The notes: generated by a model from the sequence alone, not told the origin. Positions 38,217-47,328 are shown, numbered from the stretch's first letter. The stretch: DNA of 64,000 nucleotides from Nakamurella multipartita DSM 44233 (GCF_000024365.1 NC_013235.1:3968001-4032000); one strand, 5' to 3'. Translations and numbers: made by a program.

Positions 38217-38841
38217 TGACCAGCGGCCGGCAGGGCCGCCGCAATCGGTCCGCCAGTCGTCTCGCCGCTGCCCATGGACCACGCGACACCGACGTCGGCA
38301 TCGCCCCGATCGATCACACCTACAAACACTCTTCGGTCGAAGATGTACCGGGTGCCGCCTGCAGCCGATCACCGGACGACCTCTGGTTCCGCGCGGGGAT
38401 GGTGCACCGAGGCGCGCCGTTCGTGGGGGAGGCTCGGCAAGACCGAGGCCCTGGACGACTTCGACTCGCCGATGGAGATCTCAAGGATCCGGCCTTGGAA
38501 GTGCTCGATTCCACCAGGGTGTATCCAGGTTACGGCGACGACATCACCCCTTGGGCGGGAACGAGACAGCCCCTCGGAATAATCCGTCCATGGCTACTGA
38601 ATGATCTCATTGACGCATCAATGCCGATGATCGCGAGAGAGCCTGGTCGACCGGTTGCGATGCAGCTAGCGGCGCTCGTTGGTGTAATCGTCCGCGGCGG
38701 GGTGGCCTGTACGGTCGTTCACAGCGGTGCCGTCCGGTACCAGTCAGACATCGGGTATGACAGCCCGGGGTCAGACGACCGAATCGCAAATGAATGGCTG
38801 CACTGTTTGAAGAGTATTTCCGATACGGGTGAGGAGCTACC
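38217..38841 (+). other. Gene-poor region with a probable MBL-fold hydrolase remnant
   Basis: No intact gene is seen in 625 bp. At about 38500-38590 two adjacent frames read STRVYPGYGDDIT and then PLGRERDSP, which resembles the C-terminal YPGHGDDTTLGRER segment of metallo-beta-lactamase-fold hydrolases with a 1-base frameshift. The rest is too degraded to assign. The region ends with the hmp ribosome site GAGGAG. Confidence 0.35.
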
Positions 38842-40080
38842 ATGCTTTCCGATCGATCCAGGCCCATCATCAAGGCAACCCTCGCTCCCGTCGCCGGCAA
38901 CATCGACCAGATAGCGCGGCGCTTCTACGAGCACATGTTCGGTGCTCACCCGGATCTGCTCGATGGCACCTTCAACCGCGGCAACCAGGCCGAAGGCACC
39001 CAACAGGCGGCGTTGGCCGGTTCGGTTGCCACCTTCGCCGCGGCGCTGGTGAACACACCGGAGCAAGAACCGGAGCATCTGCTGTCTCGGATCGCCCACA
39101 AGCACGCGTCGCTGGGGATTCGACCCGATCAGTACCAGGTCGTCCACGACAATCTGTTCTGGGCCATCGCCGACGTCCTCGGTGACGCGGTCACCCATGA
39201 GGTCGCCGCCGCCTGGGACGAGGTTTACTGGCTGATGGCGTACGCGTTGATCAATCAGGAGCGCGGCCTGTACAGCGCCCGTGGGGTCCGCCCCGAGATT
39301 GTATGGCGGGACTGGGAGGTCGTGGAAAGGATCCCCGAGACCGACGACGTGGTCACGTTCCGGGTCAAGCGGATTGACGACCGGCTGGTCAAGACCTCGC
39401 TGCCGGGTCAGTACGTCACAGTCCGGATGCTCATGCCGGACGGAGTGCACCAGCCGCGGCAGTACAGCCTGACCCGCGCCGACGACGGCAAGCACCGGCA
39501 GTTCGCCGTCAAGCGGGTGCACGGCGGCGGCAAACCCGACGGGGAGGTGTCCAACCTGCTGTATCACTCGGTGGCGGTGGGCGACCGCATCACCATGTCG
39601 CCGCCGTTCGGTGACGTGGTCCTGGACGACTCCGGCCGCCCGGTCGTCTTCGTCAGCGCCGGCATCGGCATCACCCCCATGGCCGGCATGCTGTCCCATC
39701 TTGTTGCCGCCGGGTCCGGTTTGAACGTCACCGTGCTGCATGCGGACGTCGACGAGGCGTCCTGGCCGCTGCGGCAGCAGATCCTGGCCGACATCCGCGC
39801 CCTGCCCAACGGTTCGATCCACGTCTGGTTCGAACGCGGGCCCAACTGCAGCCTGCCCGTCGACGGCGTTCGTCAAGGCCTCATGGACCTGGCCGCTGTA
39901 AGCCTGGCCGAAAACGCCACCTATTACCTGTGCGGGCCGGTGCCGTTCATGCAGGCAGTGCGCAGCTCGCTGATCGACCGCGACGTCGCGGCCCACGACA
40001 TCAAGTACGAGGTGTTCGGCCCGGACCTGTGGCAGGGCGACCTGGCCACCGAGCCGATACCAGGAGCCGCCACGAGATGA
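38842..40080 (+). CDS. hmp: Flavohaemoprotein, nitric oxide dioxygenase
   Basis: Hmp converts NO and O2 to nitrate using NAD(P)H. The 412-residue protein has an N-terminal globin domain (residues 1-140: NIDQIARRFYEHMFGAHPDL, proximal-His region LLSRIAHKHASLGIRPDQY), an FAD domain (PRQYSLTRADDGK) and an NAD domain (FVSAGIGITPMAGML, TYYLCGPVPFM, YEVFGPD). It sits, but for the 17-kb transposon, next to a hemerythrin-like gene and narGHJI, which together make and detoxify NO. Confidence 0.94.
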   Translation: MLSDRSRPIIKATLAPVAGNIDQIARRFYEHMFGAHPDLLDGTFNRGNQAEGTQQAALAGSVATFAAALVNTPEQEPEHLLSRIAHKHASLGIRPDQYQVVHDNLFWAIADVLGDAVTHEVAAAWDEVYWLMAYALINQERGLYSARGVRPEIVWRDWEVVERIPETDDVVTFRVKRIDDRLVKTSLPGQYVTVRMLMPDGVHQPRQYSLTRADDGKHRQFAVKRVHGGGKPDGEVSNLLYHSVAVGDRITMSPPFGDVVLDDSGRPVVFVSAGIGITPMAGMLSHLVAAGSGLNVTVLHADVDEASWPLRQQILADIRALPNGSIHVWFERGPNCSLPVDGVRQGLMDLAAVSLAENATYYLCGPVPFMQAVRSSLIDRDVAAHDIKYEVFGPDLWQGDLATEPIPGAATR

Positions 40081-40104
40081 CAAAACGTACCCGCCCCCCG
40101 GCAG

Positions 40105-40142
40105 GGGGTCGGCTTAGCAGCGGAACGATTCCGGGTGCTTTC
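40105..40142 (+). repeat. Left terminal inverted repeat of the Tn3 element
   Basis: Begins GGGGTCGGCTTAGCAGCGGA, the GGGGTC...GGAA pattern of Tn3-family ends, 25 bp after the hmp stop. It is preceded by target copy GGCAG. It pairs with 57086-57123. Confidence 0.85.
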
Positions 40143-40200
40143 GTGATCATGTGACCCGGGCACAGCCGGCTCGGCGTGGATTGGCTTCGGTGGTTGATGG

Positions 40201-40839
40201 TCAGCTCGCAGGCGCTCGACGGGCTCGGACCTGTTTCGGCTTGCCCTTCACCGGCGGCGACGTTTGCGCATCGGCGCGTGCGACTGCTCGGTAGATCGTG
40301 GAACGGGTGACAGGGAACAGTTCCTCGAGTTCGCCAATGGTGTGCTCGCCGCCGCGGTACAGCTCGACCAAATGGGCTTCCTGCTTCGGGCTGAGCTTGG
40401 GCTGCTTGCCGCGCAGCCGGCCCTTGGCGCGGGCGACGGCCATGCCCTCGCGTGTTCGAGCACGGGCCAGATCGGCCTCGAACTCGGCGATCATGGACAG
40501 GGTCGTGAACAGGAGCCGCCCGACCGGATCGGTGGGATCGTGCAGCGAGCCGCCGATGTTCAGCCGCACTCCGCCGGCGGTGAGCTCGTCGACGATGTCG
40601 CGGGCGTCGGGCACGGAGCGGGCTAGCCGGTCGAGCTTGGTGACGACAAGCGTGTCGCCGCGGCGGCAGGCCACGAGGGCTTGGCGCAGGCCGGGTCGAT
40701 CGCGGTTGGTGCCGGTCAGGCCGTGGTCGACGTAGATGCGTTTCGGGTCGACATCCAACGCGACGAGCGCGTCGTGCTGTGCGGTGAGGTCTTGATCGAC
40801 GGTGGAGACCCGGGCGTAGCCGATCTTGACTTCGGTCAC
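40201..40839 (-). CDS. tnpR: Serine recombinase, Tn3-type resolvase
   Basis: The 212-residue resolvase/invertase has the catalytic Ser in IGYARVSTVDQDLTAQ, then DTLVVTKLDRLARS, the long E-helix MIAEFEADLARARTREGMA, and a C-terminal HTH (GGEHTIGELEELFPVTRSTI). In replicative Tn3 transposition it resolves cointegrates at a res site, probably in the 180-bp gap upstream (40840-41018). It lies 58 bp inside the left end of the transposon. Confidence 0.92.
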   Translation of the reverse strand: MTEVKIGYARVSTVDQDLTAQHDALVALDVDPKRIYVDHGLTGTNRDRPGLRQALVACRRGDTLVVTKLDRLARSVPDARDIVDELTAGGVRLNIGGSLHDPTDPVGRLLFTTLSMIAEFEADLARARTREGMAVARAKGRLRGKQPKLSPKQEAHLVELYRGGEHTIGELEELFPVTRSTIYRAVARADAQTSPPVKGKPKQVRARRAPAS

Positions 40840-41018
40840 GGGACCAGTGTGCCGGTTGGCCTCCCTGCACCGGGACGATTCACCGAACCAGTCTTACGGG
40901 ACGCCGGCGGCGCGGCCCGCTCGGTCGGCGTCGTCGCGTCGTCGGTGTGCCGTAGAAGGTTCGGCTAACGGAACAGAATCGATGGCGTTCCACGGGGTAT
41001 CCGGGGTTCTGGTGGTGA

Positions 41019-41351
41019 TCAGGCAGCGTCTCCCCGATGTGGGGTAATCCGTTGGCGTCGAGAGCGTTTCTTGCTGATGGTGGGTGGAGGTAGGTCGTTG
41101 GTGGCCAGCACGTGGTCGGCGATGTGACGCATTTTGCGGTTGCTGTGCTGGCTGGCGGCCCGCAGGGCGCGTAACGCTTGCTCTGGGGTCCAGCGGTGGC
41201 GGTGCATGAGGATGCCTTGAGCGGCGGCGATGGTCCGGTTGCTGGCCAGGGCGGTCGCCAGGTTGGCGGCCCGCCGGGCCTGGCTGATCGCGGTGAGAGC
41301 CAACGCCAGCCCGGCGACGGCCAGGTGGATGTCGTCCTCGGCTGCTGCCGG
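41019..41351 (-). pseudogene. GAF-ANTAR regulator, C-terminal part (split by IS21)
   Basis: This is the ANTAR RNA-binding domain of a split gene: LTAISQARRAANLATALASN, then RTIAAAQGILMHRHRWTPEQ and ALRALRAASQHSNRKMRHIA, followed by a basic tail (KKRSRRQR). It joins in frame to the GAF part at 44067-44552 when the IS21 element and one GAAGGC copy are removed, giving a 272-residue protein. The piece has no obvious start of its own; an ATG lies in the N-terminal helix at about 41303. Confidence 0.85.
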
Positions 41352-41500
41352 GAAGGCTGGTTGTGTCAGGTTTGAGTGGCCCCGCCGGAGCAGGGAATCG
41401 CAGGTTTGAGTGGCCCCACCTGCGACTCTCCGGGCAGGTTCTGTCAGGTTTGGGTGGCCCCACCTGATCGTCGTCGGAGGCGACGACGTCAGGAGGAGAC

Positions 41501-43171
41501 GTGAGGTCCAAGGTCATGCTGTTCGAACAGATCCGGCGGGATTCCCGGGTGGAGGGCTTGTCGGTGCGGGCGTTGGCCAAGCGCCACCATGTGCACCGTC
41601 GAACGGTGCGGCAAGCGTTGGCGTCGGCGGCGCCGCCGGAGCCGGCCCGGCGCAGGTGGCAGTCCCGCAAGATCGACCCGTTCGTGACCGCGATCGACGC
41701 AATGTTGCGGTCGGATCTGACGGCCCCGCGCAAGCAGCGACACACCACGGTGCGGATCCTGGACCGGTTGGTCGAGGAGCATCAGGCGACCGGGTTGTCG
41801 TATTCGACGCTGCGGGCCTATGTCGCCCAGCGGCGGCGGGAGATCTGGGCTGAGGCGGGGGGCCGGCCGTTGGCGGAGGTGTTCGTCCCGCAGACGCATC
41901 AGCCGGCCGCCGAGGGTGAGGTCGACTTCGCCGAACTGTGGGTGGATCTGCCCGCCGGTCGGACGAAGTGCTACCTGTTCACGATGTGGTTGTGCTTCTC
42001 GGGTCGGTCGGTGCATCGGGTGTTCCCGACTCAGTCGCAGGAGGCGTTCCTCGAGGGTCATATCGCCGCGTTCACCGAGCTGGGTGGTGTTCCAACGGTG
42101 CACGTGAAGTACGACAACCTCAAGTCCGCGGTCTCGGCCGTGCTGTTCGGCACCGACCGGCGGCGGACCGAGAACGAGCGGTGGGTGCTGTTCCGTTCGC
42201 ACTACCAATTCGATGGGTTCTATTGCCTGCCCGGCGTCCACGGAGCCCACGAAAAGGGCGGTGTGGAGGGCGAAGGCGGCCGGTTCCGGCGCAACCATCT
42301 GGTCCCGGTGCCGAAGGTGAAATCGTTGGCCGAGCTGAATGTTCGGCTGGCCAAGGCGGACCGGGCCGATGACCACCGGCGGATCAACGGCCGGGTGCGC
42401 ACCGTGGGCGAGATGTTCGCCATCGAGCAGCCCCTGCTCCGGCCGTTGCCGACCGAGGTGTTCGAACCGGGCCTGTCGTTGAACCCGCGGGTCGACCGGC
42501 ACGCCCGGATCATGGTGCGTAACTGTCAGTACTCGGTGCCAGCCAAGTTCATCGGACGCCGGGTCCGGGTCCACCTCCGGGCGGGTGAGGTGATCGTGTT
42601 GGATGGCCGGACCGTCATCGCCACCCACGAGCGGTCGGGCCGTAAGGGCGCCCAGGTGTTGGACCTGGATCACTACCTGGAGGTGCTCAAGTACAAACCC
42701 GGCGCCCTGCCCGGGGCGACCGCCCTGGTCCAGGCTCGCGCCTGCGGGGCGTTCACCAGTGCGCACGAGGCGTTCTGGGCGGCGGCCCGCAAGGCTCACG
42801 GCGACGCCGCCGGCACCCGGGAACTGATCGACGTGCTGCTGCTGCATCGGCACATGCCGGCGGTCGACGTCGTCGCCGGGTTGACCGCCGCCCTGCGAGT
42901 CGGCGCGACCCAGGCCGATGTGGTGGCCGTGGAAGCCCGCAAACAGCAGCGTGGGGCCACGCAACCCGAGCATCCCGTCGGTCAGGACGACAGTGCCGGG
43001 CAGCGGGTGGTCAGTCTGACCGAGCGGCGGCTGTCCGACCCGACCGCGGTGATCGCCGGGCTGCCGCCGGATTCCCGGCCGTTGCCGTCGGTCGACCGTT
43101 ACGACGAGCTGCTCACCCGCCGCAAGACCGCGCCGCCGGCGGCGGACCTGTCGAAAGGCAACGTGTCATGA
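41501..43171 (+). CDS. istA: IS21 transposase IstA
   Basis: The 556-residue DDE transposase has an N-terminal HTH (LSVRALAKRHHVHRRTVRQAL), the catalytic region starting EVDFAELWVDLPAGRTKCYL, Asp in VHVKYDNLKSAV and Glu in HEKGGVEGEGGRFRRNHLVP. The start at 41501 follows GGAGAC. Its stop overlaps istB (ATGA). It appears intact and is very similar to the istA of the second IS21 in this window. Confidence 0.95.
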   Translation: MRSKVMLFEQIRRDSRVEGLSVRALAKRHHVHRRTVRQALASAAPPEPARRRWQSRKIDPFVTAIDAMLRSDLTAPRKQRHTTVRILDRLVEEHQATGLSYSTLRAYVAQRRREIWAEAGGRPLAEVFVPQTHQPAAEGEVDFAELWVDLPAGRTKCYLFTMWLCFSGRSVHRVFPTQSQEAFLEGHIAAFTELGGVPTVHVKYDNLKSAVSAVLFGTDRRRTENERWVLFRSHYQFDGFYCLPGVHGAHEKGGVEGEGGRFRRNHLVPVPKVKSLAELNVRLAKADRADDHRRINGRVRTVGEMFAIEQPLLRPLPTEVFEPGLSLNPRVDRHARIMVRNCQYSVPAKFIGRRVRVHLRAGEVIVLDGRTVIATHERSGRKGAQVLDLDHYLEVLKYKPGALPGATALVQARACGAFTSAHEAFWAAARKAHGDAAGTRELIDVLLLHRHMPAVDVVAGLTAALRVGATQADVVAVEARKQQRGATQPEHPVGQDDSAGQRVVSLTERRLSDPTAVIAGLPPDSRPLPSVDRYDELLTRRKTAPPAADLSKGNVS

Positions 43172-43959
43172 CCGCACCGATTCGCCGCCGCCGCGGCCTG
43201 ACCGAGCAGGCCGCGTCCGCGGCGATCGACACGGCCTGCCGGCAACTACGCCTGCCGACCGTCCGCGGGCTGGTCACCGACATGGTCACCGTCGCGGAGA
43301 AGGAACAACTCACCTACCAGGGATTCCTCGCCGAGCTACTCCTGGCCGAATGCGACGACCGGGCCCGTCGCCGCTCTGTCCGCCGGGTCAAGGCGGCCGG
43401 CTTTCCACGAGAGAAGTGGCTGGCCGATTTCGACTTCGACGCGAACCCGAACATCAACTCGGCGACCATCCACACCCTGGCCGGATGCGGCTGGATCCGC
43501 GCCGGGCAACCGTTATGCCTGATCGGAGACTCCGGCACCGGCAAGTCGCATCTGCTGATCGGGTTGGGCACCGCCGCCGCGGAGAACGGGTTCCGGGTGA
43601 AATACACCCTGGCCACCAAGCTGGTGAACGAACTCGTGGAGGCCGCCGACGACAAGATCCTGGCCAAGACCATTGCCCGATACGGACGGGTTGATCTTCT
43701 CTGCATCGATGAACTCGGCTATATGGAACTCGACAAACGCGGCGCGGAGCTACTTTTCCAGGTTCTCACCGAACGGGAAGAGAAGAACTCCGTGGCCATC
43801 GCCTCCAACGATTCCTTCTCCGGCTGGACAAAAACGTTCACCGACGCCCGCCTCTGCGCCGCGATCGTCGACCGGCTCACCTTCGGCGGGAACATCATCG
43901 AGACCGGAACCGACTCCTACCGGCTGGCCCGGACCAAGGCCCAACAAGCCGCCAGCTAA
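43168..43959 (+). CDS. istB: IS21 helper ATPase IstB
   Basis: The 263-residue AAA+ ATPase assists IstA in target selection. Walker A is GDSGTGKSHLLIGLG, Walker B VDLLCIDELGYMELD, with sensor region VAIASNDSFSGW. The start overlaps istA. It is intact and full-length. Confidence 0.95.
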   Translation: MTAPIRRRRGLTEQAASAAIDTACRQLRLPTVRGLVTDMVTVAEKEQLTYQGFLAELLLAECDDRARRRSVRRVKAAGFPREKWLADFDFDANPNINSATIHTLAGCGWIRAGQPLCLIGDSGTGKSHLLIGLGTAAAENGFRVKYTLATKLVNELVEAADDKILAKTIARYGRVDLLCIDELGYMELDKRGAELLFQVLTEREEKNSVAIASNDSFSGWTKTFTDARLCAAIVDRLTFGGNIIETGTDSYRLARTKAQQAAS

Positions 43960-44066
43960 GACCCATCAACGTCAAGCTCCAGGCGGGGATCCGCTAAACC
44001 AACCTCGCCCACGGGTGGAGCCAACCAAACCTGACATGGTGGGGCCAACCAACGTTGACAAACCCA

Positions 44067-44552
44067 GAAGGCGGTGGGGCTGGTGGAGTAGAGGTTCAGC
44101 GTGGTGTCCGGGTGTCCGGCGCGGGTGAGTGGGTAGCTCAGGACGGCCCGCACCGGGCCCGCGATCAGGGCGCGGCTGAGGTATGCCGGCCATCGGGTCT
44201 CGGTGGTGAGGTCGCTGACGATGATGGTGCTGTCGGCGATGGCGGCCAGGGCCGGTCCTTGCCCGGTCTGGTACTCGATGGCATCGAGGGCGGCGGCCGT
44301 CACGGCGGTGGCCGCGACCGTCCGCGGGCGGCGCGGGTCGGCGTCGGTGAGCTGGGTCAGCGACGCGCACACCGCCCCGGGCACCATCGTGCACGCCAGG
44401 GCCAGCGCCTCGGTCAGCGGGTCCTGGCCGTGGACCGGCTGACCGATCTGGCCGGATAGACGGATCAGCTGTGCGGCTGCGCCGGCCGGCGTGTCCACAG
44501 CCGCCGACCGGCGCCACGGCACGGATGTCGGGGCCACCAGGATCCTCCCCAT
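44067..44552 (-). pseudogene. GAF-ANTAR regulator, N-terminal part (split by IS21)
   Basis: This is the GAF domain half: LIRLSGQIGQPVHGQDPLTE, VCASLTQLTDADPRRPRTVA, YQTGQGPALAAIADSTIIVS and SYPLTRAGHPDTTLNLYSTS. It is cut by IS21 after SPTAF. The 162 codons here plus 111 at 41019-41351 make one frame. The native protein would sense a small ligand or redox signal and act on RNA through ANTAR, typically as an antiterminator. Confidence 0.85.
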
Positions 44553-44701
44553 CGACTCAGACCAGGCTCACCACCCGTGGGCCGGGGTCTGCCCGGCGGG
44601 AGGTGCGATGCCGCCACAGCAGCAGAGACCGGTGAGCCTCGCGGGTTTCGGTATCGGCGGTGTTCCTCCCGGGTGGGCAGACCCAGGCCCGCGGTCGGCG
44701 G

Positions 44702-45178
44702 TCAGCCGCCCGAGGCGGCCGCGTCCACGGTCTCCCGGGTCTTCTCGCCACCGCCGGCGGTGATGGCCTGGTCCGCGGCGCCGTCTTCATGGCTAATGCT
44801 GATCTTGCGGGGCTTGGCCCTCTCGGCGACCGGGATCACCAACCGCAGCACCCCGTCCCGGTAGGTCGCCGCGATGCGGTCCAGGTCCAGGTTGTCGCCC
44901 AGCACCAGCTGCCGGCTGAACACTCCCCGGGGTCGTTCCGCGGCCAGGAACTCGGATGCTTCGTCCACGGCCGGCCGTTGCGCGGTCACCGTCAACACGT
45001 TGCGTTCCACGTCCAGGTCGACCGAGCCCGGGTCCACCCCCGGCAGGTCGAACTCGACCAGGAACCGATCGTCGGCCCGCCAGGCGTCCATCAACATCGC
45101 CGACGGTCGGGCGTTGGTCCCCAGCAGTTGCTGGGTGATCCGGTCGAAATCCCGGAACGGATCGGTCCGCATGAGCAT
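44702..45178 (-). CDS. Hsp20/alpha-crystallin small heat-shock protein
   Basis: The 158-residue holdase chaperone has an N-terminal arm starting [18 protein letters not shown] and an alpha-crystallin domain (residues 35-135) with [37 protein letters not shown] and the terminal [20 protein letters not shown]. Its tail is acidic/Ala-rich. Of several clustered starts I took the ATG at 45178, beyond a GGGAGGTGG sequence. It is divergent from an ANTAR gene, with a conserved 20-bp motif between them, and is cargo of the Tn3 element. Confidence 0.92.
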   Translation of the reverse strand: MLMRTDPFRDFDRITQQLLGTNARPSAMLMDAWRADDRFLVEFDLPGVDPGSVDLDVERNVLTVTAQRPAVDEASEFLAAERPRGVFSRQLVLGDNLDLDRIAATYRDGVLRLVIPVAERAKPRKISISHEDGAADQAITAGGGEKTRETVDAAASGG

Positions 45179-45242
45179 CACCAGCCACCTCCCATTGGTC
45201 TGTTCGTTCGTGTGCCCAACCCGCCCGATACCTCACACGAGC

Positions 45243-45262
45243 GGTATAGATTTGTTGTAGCA
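45243..45262. promoter_or_regulatory. 20-bp motif shared by hsp20 and MerR/HspR promoters (copy 1)
   Basis: TATAGATTTGTTGTAGCA (45245-45262) lies between divergent hsp20 and the ANTAR gene. Its twin is upstream of the MerR-like gene at 46825-46844, 18 of 20 positions identical. It may be a promoter core or the binding site of the HspR-like protein. Confidence 0.6.
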
Positions 45263-45287
45263 CTCGCGGAGCGTTCCCGCAAGCGGG

Positions 45288-46136
45288 ATGGTGATGACGA
45301 TGAGCCAAGCGAACGAGATCGGGTGGACCGGGGCAAGCGGCTGGTCGGCCGCCGGTGCGCCCGATGACGGCAGTCCGGGCCAGGGGCGGGTCGCCCTGCG
45401 GCGGGTGTTGGCCGGGCTGCGCCATCTGGAGGCCTCGCCCGAGCCGGTCCGGGTGTTCACCGAGCTGGCTGCGGTGTGTGTGCCCGCCCTGTGCGACGAG
45501 TGTCTGATCCAGATCGCCGAGCACGGCCGCCGCCCCTACCGGATCCGGCGGAGGTGGCCGGACACGACCGGCACCGCCCCGTCGGTGACCGACGAGGCGT
45601 TCAGCGTGGTGACCCAGGGCCGGGGAACACCGCTGGACGGGGGCAGAACCGGCGGCGCCATCGTGGAGACCGTCGCCCGAGACGTGCTGGCTCGCTTCAC
45701 CAATCCGCCCGGCGGTGGGCCGGACTACCACGGTGTGCTGGTGTGCCGGTGGACCGGGGGGCATGGCCCCGACGCGAGCGACGCCGCTCTGGTCGGGGTG
45801 TTCACCGACCATGCCGTCGCGCTTGTCCACCGTGAACGCACCACCGGTAGGGCCCACCCCCGCGACATGGTCCCGCACGTCGCGTCCGCGCTGACCGCCG
45901 CGCAGCGGGTGGCCGCCGCATCCGGCATCCTGACCGCCCTGCACCACCTGACCCCGGCCCAGGCCCGCCAGCTGCTGCACCGAGCCAGCGAGCACACCCA
46001 TCGTCCGATCCTGGACATCGCCGACATGGTGCTGCGCACCGGCGCTCTGCCCGGCGCCCGGCAACCACCGCCCGTCCACCCACCGAACGGATCGATGACC
46101 GCACCCTCGGCCGGCGCGCCGACACCCCCCAGCTGA
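45288..46136 (+). CDS. GAF/ANTAR-type regulator
   Basis: The 282-residue protein has a GAF-like sensor region (residues 35-195, LRHLEASPEPVRVFTELAAV to DAALVGVFTDHAVALVHRER) and a C-terminal ANTAR-like three-helix domain (SALTAAQRVAAASGILTALH, then HLTPAQARQLLHRASEHTHR). The tail is Pro-rich and disordered. Several ATG codons are clustered; I took 45288, but 45300 is equally good. It is likely an RNA-binding antiterminator that responds to stress. It is divergent from hsp20 within the Tn3 cargo. Confidence 0.78.
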   Translation: MVMTMSQANEIGWTGASGWSAAGAPDDGSPGQGRVALRRVLAGLRHLEASPEPVRVFTELAAVCVPALCDECLIQIAEHGRRPYRIRRRWPDTTGTAPSVTDEAFSVVTQGRGTPLDGGRTGGAIVETVARDVLARFTNPPGGGPDYHGVLVCRWTGGHGPDASDAALVGVFTDHAVALVHRERTTGRAHPRDMVPHVASALTAAQRVAAASGILTALHHLTPAQARQLLHRASEHTHRPILDIADMVLRTGALPGARQPPPVHPPNGSMTAPSAGAPTPPS

Positions 46137-46398
46137 TCAGTCACCGACCGCCCGTGACGCACCGGGCCGAACACCAACACGCACAGCGGGCACCCACACG
46201 CACAGCGGGGCGGCCACCGAACGGTGGCCGCCCCGTGTTGCACGCCCTCATGGGTGGACCGGACCGGTGGAACCGCATCGTCCGTCGACGCGCATGCGGT
46301 TGGCCCGAGTCCATACCACCGGGTTGTCCGCATCCCTACTTGAAACCGGTTCCCTTGGCCCAGCACCGCCCGCCGGGCGTGCAGACGACTCAACTCAC

Positions 46399-46791
46399 TC
46401 AGACGCAAATCCCTTCATCCACCTGCGATCGCACCGACCTCCCCTCATCGCTTGCCACGGAACTCGACCGGACACCTGCCGGAGGAGAACGCTGCCGCCG
46501 CAGCCCGCCCGGTGGCCACCACCCGCCCAGAGCCCACCGGCGCCCCCGGCCCCGCGCATCAGCGCGGCCCCGGCGCCCGCTCGACCGGGCCCGGTCCACC
46601 ACCAGTCCCAGCCACCGACACACCACCCGTACCCGGGATTCCGCCGGCTCGCTCACGATCCCGGCGAACTCCAGCTCCAGCCACTCCTCGTCCTCGCAGA
46701 CCAACGCCCAGAACTGCGCGTCGACTGCCCCGGCACTGAGCGCCGTCCCCGTGTCCACCCGACCGGCCATCGCGGAATCACCACCTGCCAC
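46399..46791 (-). CDS. Conserved-type hypothetical protein, uncertain
   Basis: The 130-residue frame has a plausible acidic, folded N-terminal part (VDAQFWALVCEDEEWLELEF, then AGIVSEPAESRVR) reminiscent of short actinobacterial hypothetical proteins with an EWL-x-x-EF-x-x-IV pattern. The second half is Arg/Gly/Pro-rich and may be out of frame. Start could be 46791 or the ATG at 46767. No function can be given. The 260 bp before it (46137-46398) hold nothing recognisable. Confidence 0.4.
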   Translation of the reverse strand: MAGGDSAMAGRVDTGTALSAGAVDAQFWALVCEDEEWLELEFAGIVSEPAESRVRVVCRWLGLVVDRARSSGRRGRADARGRGRRWALGGWWPPGGLRRQRSPPAGVRSSSVASDEGRSVRSQVDEGICV

Positions 46792-46824
46792 CTACTCGCT
46801 CAACCACACGGATCTGTGTCTGCT

Positions 46825-46844
46825 GGTGTAGATTTGTTATAGCA
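46825..46844 (+). promoter_or_regulatory. 20-bp motif shared by hsp20 and MerR/HspR promoters (copy 2)
   Basis: TGTAGATTTGTTATAGCA (46827-46844) lies 32 bp upstream of the MerR-like start and matches the hsp20 intergenic copy at 45243-45262. TATAGC within it could be a -10 box. Confidence 0.6.
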
Positions 46845-46875
46845 TTGTCGGCAGCCAGGGGCAAGGGATGACAAC

Positions 46876-47328
46876 GTGAATGACAGTCCGAGCCCTCCCC
46901 CGCCAGCCAGCGACGGCACCACCGGCGTCTACAGCATCGCCGTGGCCGCCGAACTGTCCGGAATGAGCGTGCAGGCCCTACGCCTGTACGAACGCAAAGG
47001 ACTCCTGCAACCCCAGCGCACCGCCGGCGGCACCCGCCGCTACAGCGACACCGACATCGTCCGGCTGCGCCGCATCCACAAACTCATCGACGACGGCATC
47101 AACCTGACCGGCATCGCCCGAGTCCTCGGCCTGGAAGACGACAACACCACCATCCGCGGCCATAACCACAACCTCCGGGCCGACAACCGCACCCTGCGGG
47201 CCCAGAACAGCCAGTTGACCACCGAAAACGCCGACCTCCGCGCCGCCTCGACCAACGCCCTGCAGACCACCACCGACGCCCTCACCGCTGACCCTTCATC
47301 GGCCAAACCAGCAACCCCGAGGAGCTGA
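46876..47328 (+). CDS. MerR-family regulator, HspR-like
   Basis: The 150-residue protein has a MerR HTH (residues 18-85: YSIAVAAELSGMSVQALRLY, ERKGLLQPQRTAGGTRRYSD, then RRIHKLIDDGINLTGIARVL) followed by a coiled coil rich in Asn/Arg (LRADNRTLRAQNSQLTTENA). HspR repressors of heat-shock genes have this MerR build, so control of the nearby hsp20 is likely. The GTG start follows AAGGGA by eight bases. The tail is disordered. Confidence 0.85.
   Translation: MNDSPSPPPPASDGTTGVYSIAVAAELSGMSVQALRLYERKGLLQPQRTAGGTRRYSDTDIVRLRRIHKLIDDGINLTGIARVLGLEDDNTTIRGHNHNLRADNRTLRAQNSQLTTENADLRAASTNALQTTTDALTADPSSAKPATPRS

Larger units (their letters stand above)
41358..44066. mobile_element. IS21-family element A
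   Basis: The left end is TGGTTGTGTCAGGTTTGAG and the right, read inward from 44066, TGGGTTTGTCAACGTTGG. It is flanked by GAAGGC at 41352-41357 and 44067-44072, a 6-bp target duplication. The left end holds three copies of the internal repeat AGGTTTGRGTGGCCCC, the multiple terminal repeats typical of IS21. Genes istA and istB occupy almost all of it. Confidence 0.9.

Noticed and set aside
40094-40108. CCCCC-CGGCA-GGGGG hairpin as the hmp terminator
   Set aside because: Its right arm belongs to the Tn3 end, so the hairpin was created by the insertion junction and is not an original terminator.
41366-41480. Repeats of AGGTTTGRGTGGCCCC that could suggest a CRISPR or satellite
   Set aside because: They occur only at the ends of the two IS21 elements and are their multiple terminal repeats; spacers are irregular and no cas genes exist.
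45255-45275. TAGCACTC as a possible CIRCE element for HrcA
   Set aside because: Only the left half is present; no GAGTGCTA partner lies nine bases on.
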